Assembly (NCBI GenBank): GCA_016717725.1
Contig: JADKFA010000011.1
Location: 62,001 to 126,000, forward strand
Source: Bacteroidota bacterium
Lineage (GTDB): Bacteria; Bacteroidota; Bacteroidia; AKYH767-A; OLB10
DNA length: 64,000 nucleotides
Reading direction: 5' to 3'
This document shows, piece after piece, positions 1-7,547 of the stretch (position 1 is its first letter; every line of letters starts with the position of its first letter). A program made the translations under genes and the position numbers. A model generated the notes under the pieces. That model was not told the DNA's origin. It saw only the letters and a list, made by a program, of their open reading frames with translations, and searched no databases.

Positions 1-1
1 G

Positions 2-736
2 GATGACCGTCCTATCGACAAGCAAACCCATTACATTAAACGTTGTGTTGGTATTGGTGGTGATACGTTGCAAGTGAAAGATCGCGTGTTGTACATCAAT
101 GGAAAAAAAGCTATGCAGCCTCGCAAAAGTCAGTATGTGTATGACATTAAAACGACAGGAAGTGGTTTAAGTGAACGCATCCTCAGAAAAAATGATGTTA
201 CGGATGGTGGTCCCGCTTATCAATTGGGTGAATATCGTTATTGCTTAACACAAGAAGCAGCAGCTAATTTAAAGGCATTGCCAAATGTGAGCAACTTGCA
301 AGTAATGTCAATGCCAAATGGCCAATACGAAGATTATATTTATCCATTCGATCCTCAGTTGAAATGGAATATGGACAATTACGGTCCTATTTATATTCCT
401 AAAAAAGGTGTGACAATTACACTTACATCGAATAACATCAATATTTACAAACGTGTTATTACTACTTACGAAGGACATCAATTAGAAATTGAAGGTGCTA
501 CGTATAAGATTGATGGAAAAGTAACCAATACATATACCTTCCAACAAGATTATTTTTTCATGATGGGTGATAACCGACATAACTCTGCCGACTCTCGTTT
601 CTGGGGATTTGTTCCCGAAGATCATATTGTAGGAAAGGCCGTATTTATTTGGATGTCGTGGGATACTAATGGCTCCTTCTTCTCTAAAATTCGTTGGAGT
701 CGTTTGATGAATGTGATTCATTACAACAATGACTAA
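2..736 (+). CDS. lepB: signal peptidase I (5' end outside window)
   Basis: The frame is open from the first bases of the window, so the start lies upstream and 244 codons are visible. The protein removes signal peptides from exported proteins at the inner membrane by a Ser-Lys dyad. The visible part begins with the box D region RPIDKQTHYIKRCVGIGGD, whose KRC lysine (residue 13 of the fragment) is the general base, and later has the box E pattern MGDNRHNSADSRFWG followed by GFVP. The serine-bearing box B and the membrane anchor would be upstream and cannot be checked. The region between the boxes is long, as is usual in Bacteroidota. The stop codon overlaps the next start (TAATG), which suggests co-transcription and coupling with the WbqC-like gene. 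Confidence 0.93.
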   Translation, partial: DDRPIDKQTHYIKRCVGIGGDTLQVKDRVLYINGKKAMQPRKSQYVYDIKTTGSGLSERILRKNDVTDGGPAYQLGEYRYCLTQEAAANLKALPNVSNLQVMSMPNGQYEDYIYPFDPQLKWNMDNYGPIYIPKKGVTITLTSNNINIYKRVITTYEGHQLEIEGATYKIDGKVTNTYTFQQDYFFMMGDNRHNSADSRFWGFVPEDHIVGKAVFIWMSWDTNGSFFSKIRWSRLMNVIHYNND

Positions 737-1329
737 TGCCTTTTACAGGTAAGAGCGTTCTCATTTCTTCTCACTATTTACCATTGCGTGAATATTTGTC
801 TCTACTCATGGAGGCTGATGTGATTTATGTAGATGAAAACGAAGTTTGGCAAAAGCAAACATTACGAAGTAGAACCTATCTTTTAGGAGCGAATGGAGTA
901 CAATCATTGTCCGTTCCAGTAGAGCATACAGGTGGCGTAAAAACCGCAATCAAAGACATCAAAATAAGTTACCATCAAGCCTGGACAAGAGTACATAAAG
1001 GAGCCATTTTTTCGGCATACAATACTTCCGCATTTTTTAATTATTTCAAAGATGATTTGTTTGCCATTTATGATGAACAACCCACTTACCTACTCGATTT
1101 CAATCAAAAAATATTTCTGTTTTTATTAAAGAAACTTAAGTTTAAGGGACATGTTGAAACATACCATGAGCAACCTTTTGATGTTGATTTTCGTCAACTC
1201 GATTCTTTAAAATCGATTCAAGAAAAAAATATTTTTTTAGAAAAATATAATCAAGTCTTCGGTTATAAATTTGAATTTACTCCGCATTTATCTGTGTTGG
1301 ATGTATTGGCAAATTTGGGAAGAATTTAA
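736..1329 (+). CDS. WbqC family protein
   Basis: A 197-residue soluble protein of the WbqC family, which in Bacteroidota commonly follows lepB as here. It has the N-terminal pattern SSHYLPLREYLSLL and a middle segment SYHQAWTRVHKGAIFSAY that I associate with this family. No signal peptide or membrane segment is visible. WbqC-like proteins have been linked to sugar or surface-polysaccharide pathways in some bacteria, but the role of the Bacteroidota version is not established. The start ATG overlaps the lepB stop by one base. Function is by family resemblance only. Confidence 0.8.
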   Translation: MPFTGKSVLISSHYLPLREYLSLLMEADVIYVDENEVWQKQTLRSRTYLLGANGVQSLSVPVEHTGGVKTAIKDIKISYHQAWTRVHKGAIFSAYNTSAFFNYFKDDLFAIYDEQPTYLLDFNQKIFLFLLKKLKFKGHVETYHEQPFDVDFRQLDSLKSIQEKNIFLEKYNQVFGYKFEFTPHLSVLDVLANLGRI

Positions 1330-1377
1330 TTTTTAATAGATATTATTGTTTATCATCTGCTTTTTTTTCGACAATGC

Positions 1378-3012
1378 CTATTCAAACTTCAACACCTTTT
1401 GCTGCTCATGTTTTTCGCCTTGTTGTACATCCAAAACGTACATACCTGCTGGTAAACTTGACGTATTCAATAAATACTCCTGATCACTGATGACTGAAAT
1501 GTCATTGGAAAGCACACATTTTCCATCCATAGAAAATAGTCGCAGAGTACTTTCTTTCATTACTGTCTTGCTGAAAGAAATAGTTAATACATCACTCACT
1601 GGATTTGGATAAGCATAAAATGAATTCGCAAAAAGAGTGGGTTCATCTAAACCAACCGTCGTTGCACCCAAGCGCATAATGAATATATCTGTCCCTCCTA
1701 CCGATGTTAAATTATTTGTGGCTCCAGATGGATTAAAATCAACATTGCCACTAAATACACCTGCAATGAAAACAGTATTGTTTGGACCAATGGCAATTTC
1801 ATAAGCTGCATCTGAACCAACACCTCCAAGTCGAAACTGCCATTGCTGTGTAGATAGACCATTCCATTTAGCCACATAGATGTCATTTGATCCGGCAGAA
1901 CCTAAAGACGGTCCGTTCCAGGTCATACTTCCAACGAGATTTCCTGCCATGTAAACATTATAAGAAGCATCACAATCCAATGACTGAACACTTAAAAATG
2001 TGGCACCTGTAGATGGAACGCCCCAGACTCCTGCACCAGTAGCATCTCTTAAGGCAATCGACTCAATTGAATTTCCAAAATTAGCAGCTTGAAAGGTTTC
2101 TCCATTTGAAGCGGCAGTTATTGCTTCGCCATAGTCGTCCACTAAATTTGAACCCCAATTATTTCCCCAATTAAATGTTCCTGTGACAAACATACTTAGT
2201 AAAAAGGAATTTGTATTAGGCCCCCCGGCACTGAATGTATATACAGCAGCTGTGGGATTTACATCAAAATCGGTTCCGAAGAAATTACCAGAAAGAAATA
2301 AATTTCCAAGATTGTCAAGGTCCATACTCACTACGTTATCATCACCACTGCCTCCTACTTCTCGAACCCATTGTAAAGATCCGTTTGCATTGGTACGGGT
2401 GATAAAAACATCGAAGCCACCTTTGGTTCCTACTGGAGTTGTTCCAATCATGAGTGCTTGGCTAGCTCCTGCTACATAAACATTATGTGATGCATCTACT
2501 GCAATGGCACGAGCCATTTCATAATTCGAACTGTTGTAACCAACTGAACTCATATAACTGCCACTTGAAGAAGCTTCAGATAAAAGCATTGTTTGATGCA
2601 TTGGCACCTAAATATCGGTATTAGGTCCTGGATCAAAATCTGGATTTCCGTTGTAGTATCCACAAATGTATATATTTGATGAGTCGTCAATTACAAGGTC
2701 GCTACCTTCGTCATGCCCAGTGTCTCCTATTTTAATTGCCCATTGGTAGGCACCTGCAGAACTATATTTAGCAACGAATATATCCGTGAGACCGTTACTG
2801 GTTAAATTATTAGTACTTGTTCCAGGATTGAAATCCAACGTACCACTAAAAAATCCAGTGATGTAAATAAAACCGTTGTTATCGATTTTCATTCCTGTTA
2901 CATATTCATCGGAACTGCTATTTCCTATCGACTTTGCCCAAGCAAATGCTGGTTGTGCAGCAACTTTTAAAATAATAAAATTAAAAATTAAAAGAAGAAA
3001 TATGCGTTTCAT
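1378..3012 (-). pseudogene. secreted SBBP-repeat protein with T9SS sorting domain, broken near 2608
   Basis: Two open segments in the same frame (2608-3012 and 1378-2607) are separated by one TAG. The first has a signal peptide (RIFLLLIFNFIILKVAA) and beta-propeller-like repeats with DFNPG and DIFVAKYSSAGAYQW patterns. The second continues the repeats (AVDASHNVYVAG, DIFIMRLG) and ends with a type A sorting domain (YAYPNPVSDVL to the C-terminus). Just after the TAG, the frame two bases on reads GANASNNAFI, which fits the repeat pattern better than the in-frame text and then rejoins at SSSGSY. This suggests two nearby compensating indels rather than a simple nonsense change. It could be a sequencing error or true decay. 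The protein would be a cell-surface or secreted protein; no enzymatic role is visible. Confidence 0.75.
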
Positions 3013-3255
3013 ATTGTGTATTTTTATTTAAACAAATATATACTAATTTGGATTTGATATATTTTTAATGTTTTAAAATTTCAAAGTCAAAAAAGTTCTA
3101 TATCTCGATTTTAAAATATTCGTTTCGTTTTAACTCTTACTAATATTTAACCTTGTTTTTTCATGTTGACCTAGAATCTTTTTTATTAAACTCAAATCGT
3201 GAAACTTAGCAACTAAAATTTGACAACTAAAATCAAATGTTATCTCGATTTTGCT

Positions 3256-3263
3256 TAGATTTG
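3256..3263 (+). promoter_or_regulatory. Bacteroidetes -7 element (TAGATTTG) of the aldolase gene
   Basis: Exact match to TAnnTTTG about 50 bases upstream of the aldolase start, in a 300-base gap that otherwise shows only AT-rich sequence. Confidence 0.55.
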
Positions 3264-3315
3264 TACTTCTTAAAATACTGTAAATTAGCCATAATACGCT
3301 CAAAAACAATTTAAT

Positions 3316-4374
3316 ATGTCAATTAGCAAAATTACTGAACTCCTCGGAGCCGACGCTGAACTCCTCCTTAACCATACTTGCAAAACCATCTCTAAAGAAA
3401 ATATTCACCTCCCTGGAGCTGATTTTGTGGATCGTTTATTCATCCAAGGAAATCGTTCAAATCAGGTTTTGAGAAGTTTACAATCAATTTATGGTCATGG
3501 AAGATTAGCGAATACTGGATATGTGAGTATTCTTCCTGTCGATCAAGGTATCGAACATAGTGCTGGCGCTTCTTTCGCTCCGAATCCTATGTTTTTTGAT
3601 CCAGAAAATATTGTGAAATTGGCCATTGAAGGCGGATGCAATGCGGTGGCTTCTACTTATGGTGTATTGGCTTCCGTGTCTCGTAAATACGCACATAAAA
3701 TTCCATTCATTGTAAAAATTAATCACAATGAATTTTTAACTTACCCAAATAAGTTCGATCAAATTATGTTTGGCTCTGTAGATGAAGCTTGGAATTTAGG
3801 AGCTACTGCGGTGGGTGCAACCATCTATTTCGGATCAGAAGAATCGTCTCGACAAATTGTGGAAGTAGCTCAAGCTTTTGAGCGCGCGCATGAATTAGGA
3901 ATGGCTACTATTCTCTGGTGTTATACACGTAACAATGCGTTTAAAGTGGATGGTGTCGACTACAGTACTTCTGCTGATTTAACAGGGCAAGCAAACCACT
4001 TAGGAGTAACCATCCAAGCAGATATCATTAAACAAAAATTACCAACCAATAACGGCGGATACAATGCTGTGAAATTCGGAAAGACACATAAAAAAGTGTA
4101 TGATGAATTAACTACTTCTCATCCTATCGATTTATGTCGCTACCAAATTGCGAACAACTACATGGGACGCATGGGATTGATTAATTCAGGTGGAGAAAGT
4201 AAAGGTGCGAGTGATATGTCGGAAGCAGTAACAACGGCTGTGGTGAACAAGCGTGCAGGTGGACACGGACTCATCTCCGGACGCAAAGCCTTCCAAAAAC
4301 CTTTCAACGAGGGAATCCAAATGTTAAATGCCATTCAAGATGTGTATTTAGCAAAAGAAGTAACGATTGCATAG
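3316..4374 (+). CDS. fbaB: class I fructose-bisphosphate aldolase
   Basis: A 352-residue cytosolic enzyme of the DeoC/FbaB type that cleaves fructose 1,6-bisphosphate to dihydroxyacetone phosphate and glyceraldehyde 3-phosphate by a Schiff-base lysine, in glycolysis and gluconeogenesis. Visible family features are ILPVDQGIEHSAG near residue 73, the barrel strands VASTYGVLA and IPFIVKINHNE, and the late motif NSGGESKGASDM that binds phosphate. The length fits FbaB (about 350). It stands alone with its own TAGATTTG promoter and is followed by accD on the same strand 48 bases later, so the two may be co-transcribed. The catalytic lysine is not assigned with certainty. Confidence 0.93.
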   Translation: MSISKITELLGADAELLLNHTCKTISKENIHLPGADFVDRLFIQGNRSNQVLRSLQSIYGHGRLANTGYVSILPVDQGIEHSAGASFAPNPMFFDPENIVKLAIEGGCNAVASTYGVLASVSRKYAHKIPFIVKINHNEFLTYPNKFDQIMFGSVDEAWNLGATAVGATIYFGSEESSRQIVEVAQAFERAHELGMATILWCYTRNNAFKVDGVDYSTSADLTGQANHLGVTIQADIIKQKLPTNNGGYNAVKFGKTHKKVYDELTTSHPIDLCRYQIANNYMGRMGLINSGGESKGASDMSEAVTTAVVNKRAGGHGLISGRKAFQKPFNEGIQMLNAIQDVYLAKEVTIA

Positions 4375-4422
4375 TAAGAGGAAATTTCATTTTCGAATTC
4401 TTAATTTCGTAAAACACGATTC

Positions 4423-5268
4423 ATGAGTTGGTTCAAAAGAATTAAAGAAGGTATCACTACGGCTTCCCACGAAAAGAAGGAAACACCGGAAGGCCTTTGG
4501 CATAAATGTCCTTCCTGTAAATCCATCATTCCCTCTCAAGAACACGAAGAGAATATGTGGGTTTGTGTAAAATGCGATTATCACGATCGCATTGGATCGG
4601 AAGAATACTTCGCCATTCTTTTTGATAACAACGAATTTGAAGAGTTCAATGCGAATATGTCGTCAGGTGATCCGTTAAAATTTGTAGATACCAAAGAATA
4701 CGTTTCCCGTCTAGTGGACACTCAGAAAAAAACCGGTTTAAAGGATGCCATTCGCACCGCCTCTGGAAAAGTAAACGGAATGCCACTTACCATTGCTTGT
4801 ATGGATTTTAAATTCATTGGTGGTTCGATGGGTTCGGTGATGGGAGAAAAGATTGCACGCGCCATTGATTATTCCATCAAGCATAAAACCCCTTTCATGA
4901 TCATTTCTAAATCGGGCGGGGCACGTATGATGGAAGCCGCATACTCCTTAATGCAAATGGCTAAGACCTCTGCTAAACTCACTCAACTCTCAGCAGCCGG
5001 ACTTCCTTACATCTCTTTTGTGACTGATCCCACTACAGGTGGAGTTACTGCCTCTTTTGCCATGCTGGGCGATTTAAACATTGCCGAACCGGGTGCCTTA
5101 ATTGGTTTTGCAGGTCCAAGGGTAGTAAAAGAAACCATCGGCAAAGACCTTCCAAAAGGATTTCAAACTTCCGAGTTTCTCCTCGAACATGGTTTTTTAG
5201 ATTTCATTGTTAAGCGTACTGAACTCAAGAAAAGGATTACGGAATTGTTGAAGTATTTTGCGAATTAG
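4423..5268 (+). CDS. accD: acetyl-CoA carboxylase carboxyltransferase subunit beta
   Basis: A 281-residue beta subunit of the carboxyltransferase that moves the carboxyl group from biotin to acetyl-CoA, giving malonyl-CoA for fatty-acid synthesis. The N-terminus has the zinc ribbon typical of AccD, with cysteines at 29, 32, 48 and 51. The crotonase-like domain follows, with SGGARMMEAAYSLMQMAK and PTTGGVTASFAMLGD, which bind acetyl-CoA and form the oxyanion hole. The length matches the family. It needs AccA as partner, which is not in this window. Confidence 0.96.
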   Translation: MSWFKRIKEGITTASHEKKETPEGLWHKCPSCKSIIPSQEHEENMWVCVKCDYHDRIGSEEYFAILFDNNEFEEFNANMSSGDPLKFVDTKEYVSRLVDTQKKTGLKDAIRTASGKVNGMPLTIACMDFKFIGGSMGSVMGEKIARAIDYSIKHKTPFMIISKSGGARMMEAAYSLMQMAKTSAKLTQLSAAGLPYISFVTDPTTGGVTASFAMLGDLNIAEPGALIGFAGPRVVKETIGKDLPKGFQTSEFLLEHGFLDFIVKRTELKKRITELLKYFAN

Positions 5269-5323
5269 TTTATAAAATTCAGCAGGTATTTCTTACCTTC
5301 GAGTTTAATTAATTCGCTTTTAA

Positions 5324-6280
5324 ATGAACGCACTTAAGATTTCCTTCCTATTTCTATTTTTTGCAGGAGCTATAAACGCTCAGATAAATTTAGTGCCTAA
5401 TCCGAGTTTTGAGGATACTGTTTTTTGTCCAAGTGTTTCAGATAATATGCAAGATGTTCAAGATTGGTCATCATTTGGTAATAGTGCTGACTATTTTAAT
5501 GGATGTAGTGCTACTCCAACGAATGTACCTTATACTGCATTTGGCTATCAACTTGCACATTCAGGAACTGCTTTTTGTGGAGTTGTTACATATTTAAAAG
5601 CAAATCACCCAAATGGCAATAATTACCGTGAGTATATTGGAGTTCAATTATTAACTCCCCTTCAAATTGGAACACGATATTATTTTTCATTTTATGCTGT
5701 ATCTGCTCAACACTATGGTTCGATAGGTTTTTTTAGCAACAATATTGGGTTAAGATTTTTTACTAACTCATATAGCAAATTAAATCCTGCCCCAGTGGAT
5801 AATTTTGCTCATATAAAATTAGATACTTTATTAAATGATACGGTGAATTGGCTAAGAATAAGTGGTTCTTTCATTGCAGATTCTATATATCAATATGTAT
5901 CAATTGGAAATTTCTATGATTATTTAAATACTGATACATTAATTTTCACCTCATCCAACCCATTTTGTGCCTATAGTTATATAGATGATGTATGTGTTAC
6001 CACAGATTCATTATTCAACGAAACATGGACAGGATTACAAAATATTGAACTCAATGAAATTCACATCTGGCCCAACCCCGTCCAAAATTATTTTCAATTT
6101 AGTGCTAAACAGCTTATAGATGAAGTAACCATTTACGACAGCAGAGGCAAGTTAATCAAGAGTGAAAATGTTAATGCGTTAGAAGGCAGAATTGATTTTG
6201 ATGTACTCTCAGATGGAATTTATTTTGCTGTTTTTAGGAAGGAGAGGGATTTTTCGGTGTATAAGTTTTTGAAATTTTAG
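5324..6280 (+). CDS. secreted T9SS-sorted protein with LVPNPSFED N-terminal domain
   Basis: A 318-residue exported protein. It has a signal peptide (SFLFLFFAGAINAQ), then LVPNPSFEDTVFCPS, a start seen in many Bacteroidota surface proteins with a carbohydrate-binding-like jelly-roll, and cysteines that could pair outside the cell. The last 75 residues form a type A sorting domain with IWPNPVQNYF and a final YKFLKF, so export by the type IX system and anchoring at the surface are expected. No catalytic motif is visible. The gene is monocistronic. Confidence 0.85.
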   Translation: MNALKISFLFLFFAGAINAQINLVPNPSFEDTVFCPSVSDNMQDVQDWSSFGNSADYFNGCSATPTNVPYTAFGYQLAHSGTAFCGVVTYLKANHPNGNNYREYIGVQLLTPLQIGTRYYFSFYAVSAQHYGSIGFFSNNIGLRFFTNSYSKLNPAPVDNFAHIKLDTLLNDTVNWLRISGSFIADSIYQYVSIGNFYDYLNTDTLIFTSSNPFCAYSYIDDVCVTTDSLFNETWTGLQNIELNEIHIWPNPVQNYFQFSAKQLIDEVTIYDSRGKLIKSENVNALEGRIDFDVLSDGIYFAVFRKERDFSVYKFLKF

Positions 6281-6328
6281 AGATAGAGAAACACGTAGAG
6301 ATAATTCTGTAGATAAACTAATTTACTT

Positions 6329-6356
6329 GTAACCTCGCCATTTATGGCGAGGTTAC
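6329..6356. repeat. perfect hairpin 1 (12-bp arms, TTTA loop)
   Basis: Arms GTAACCTCGCCA and TGGCGAGGTTAC pair perfectly. It is the left member of a symmetric palindrome cluster in the 747-base gap between the T9SS gene and rpsO. Confidence 0.9.
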
Positions 6357-6376
6357 TGAGATCTTCCACTTACTTA

Positions 6377-6429
6377 GAGCCCGCCATGCGTAAAATTGGA
6401 TGAAATCCAATTTTACGCATGGCGGGCTC
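6377..6429. repeat. perfect 25-bp-arm palindrome (hairpin 2)
   Basis: Arms at 6377-6401 and 6405-6429 are exact reverse complements around a GAA loop. There is no T-tract at either side, so it is not a standard terminator. Hairpins 1 and 3 lie symmetrically on both sides at about 61 bases. A degenerate copy of its right arm plus flank recurs 128 bases downstream (6535-6583). Confidence 0.93.
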
Positions 6430-6450
6430 GTTAGCAGGGAGTGGATTCAT

Positions 6451-6478
6451 GTAACGTCGCCATAAATGGCGACGTTAC
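6451..6478. repeat. perfect hairpin 3 (12-bp arms, TAAA loop)
   Basis: Arms GTAACGTCGCCA and TGGCGACGTTAC. It equals the reverse complement of hairpin 1 except for one base pair, where C-G is replaced by G-C on both arms, so pairing is kept. Confidence 0.9.
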
Positions 6479-6768
6479 TCGTTAGCATTCGTTTGACATT
6501 ATCATGCATGGTGATGTCTCCGTTTGTAATTCACCCAATTTTACAGTTGGCGGGTTCTGTTAGGGGATGGATTCAGCTAGTACCGTTTTGCTTAGCGCCA
6601 CAACCTCACTCGTACGAGCGCGGAGGCCGTCCACGCAACAGTGCGAACCGATATTCGCTGTAGCTATGAAGAAAGGAAAGAGCGTTGCAGATTGTTCAGT
6701 GGTTGATGTAGATTGAAGAAAGCAGAAATTGCGAAAATCGGTTGGTGTTGGGTGGTGTGCTTTCTTTG

Positions 6769-6799
6769 GTTACTTTCTTTTCACACAAAAGAAAGTAAC
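6769..6799. repeat. hairpin with 13-bp arms in the rpsO upstream gap
   Basis: GTTACTTTCTTTT and AAAAGAAAGTAAC flank the loop CACAC. The rest of 6281-7027 has no convincing gene; the ORF at 6466-6663 runs through palindromes and is not credible. Confidence 0.7.
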
Positions 6800-6985
6800 A
6801 AGTATGATTAAAGGAATAACTCCATTTTCTAATTAAAAATTGAATAATTGCTTCGAAATAATACTATAATATGAATAATCATCTATATTAACACATTGAA
6901 ATATAGTGTTTTGATCTTTTATATAGAATAATACCCAATTGTTAAAAACATTGCAAATTCCCTTGTTGATGCCAATAAGCTTTCT

Positions 6986-6993
6986 TATCTTTG
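6986..6993 (+). promoter_or_regulatory. Bacteroidetes -7 element (TATCTTTG) of rpsO
   Basis: Exact TAnnTTTG match 34 bases before the rpsO start, with TTGTTG at 6963-6968 placed 17 bases upstream as a plausible -33 element. Confidence 0.65.
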
Positions 6994-7027
6994 CCCTCCT
7001 TAAAAAGTATATAAGCGGAAAAATATC

Positions 7028-7297
7028 ATGCTGTTAACAACTGAATCGAAGAAAGCAATCTTCCTAAAACACGGTAAAAGTGAAACGAATACGGGTAATT
7101 CTGAAGCCCAAATTGCTATGTTTACCGAGCGTATTAATCACCTTACTGAGCATTTGAAAACCTTTAAAAAGGATTTTTCTACAGAGCGCTCTTTAATTAA
7201 TTTTGTTGGTAAGCGTCGTAGCCTATTGGACTACCTTCACAAAAAAGATATTAATCGTTACAGAGCAATCATCAAAGAACTCGGTATACGTAAGTAA
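7028..7297 (+). CDS. rpsO: 30S ribosomal protein S15
   Basis: An 89-residue primary rRNA-binding protein of the small subunit platform, which contacts 16S rRNA helices 20-22. The family signatures GNSEAQIAMFTERINHLTEHLK and VGKRRSLLDYLHKKD are present and the length is exactly typical. It has its own promoter and terminator and lies upstream of pnp, as in many bacteria. Autoregulation through the mRNA leader, known in other species, cannot be judged here. Confidence 0.98.
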   Translation: MLLTTESKKAIFLKHGKSETNTGNSEAQIAMFTERINHLTEHLKTFKKDFSTERSLINFVGKRRSLLDYLHKKDINRYRAIIKELGIRK

Positions 7298-7320
7298 TAG
7301 CCTCGAGCAGGCAACTCATA

Positions 7321-7347
7321 AAAAGGCAATCTTCGAATTGCCTTTTT
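7321..7347 (+). terminator. rho-independent terminator after rpsO
   Basis: AAAAGGCAAT pairs with ATTGCCTTTT around CTTCGA, followed by a T-tract. Confidence 0.85.
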
Positions 7348-7400
7348 TTATTTTTATAAGTCGTGTTTTAGGATTGGAACCTCAGTTTGTATAGGTTGTT

Positions 7401-7469
7401 TTCAAAATAAATACACGATTTCAAAATAAATACACGATTTCAAAATAAATACACGATTTCAAAATAAAT
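7401..7469. repeat. 19-bp tandem repeat, about 3.5 copies
   Basis: The unit TTTCAAAATAAATACACGA repeats with exact 19-base spacing (CAAAATAAA at 7403, 7422, 7441 and 7460). It lies in the pnp upstream region. Confidence 0.9.
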
Positions 7470-7547
7470 CTTCCTTATTTATGATCCATCTAAGGAAGTC
7501 AATACACTGATCTATATATGTCTATAAATAATTAAAGCTGTCAAAAA

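Noticed and set aside
6466..6663. 65-codon ORF before rpsO
   Set aside because: It overlaps hairpin 3 and the degenerate repeat copy; no coding signal.
7401..7469. CRISPR-like repeats upstream of pnp
   Set aside because: Units of 19 bases follow each other directly, with no unique spacers.
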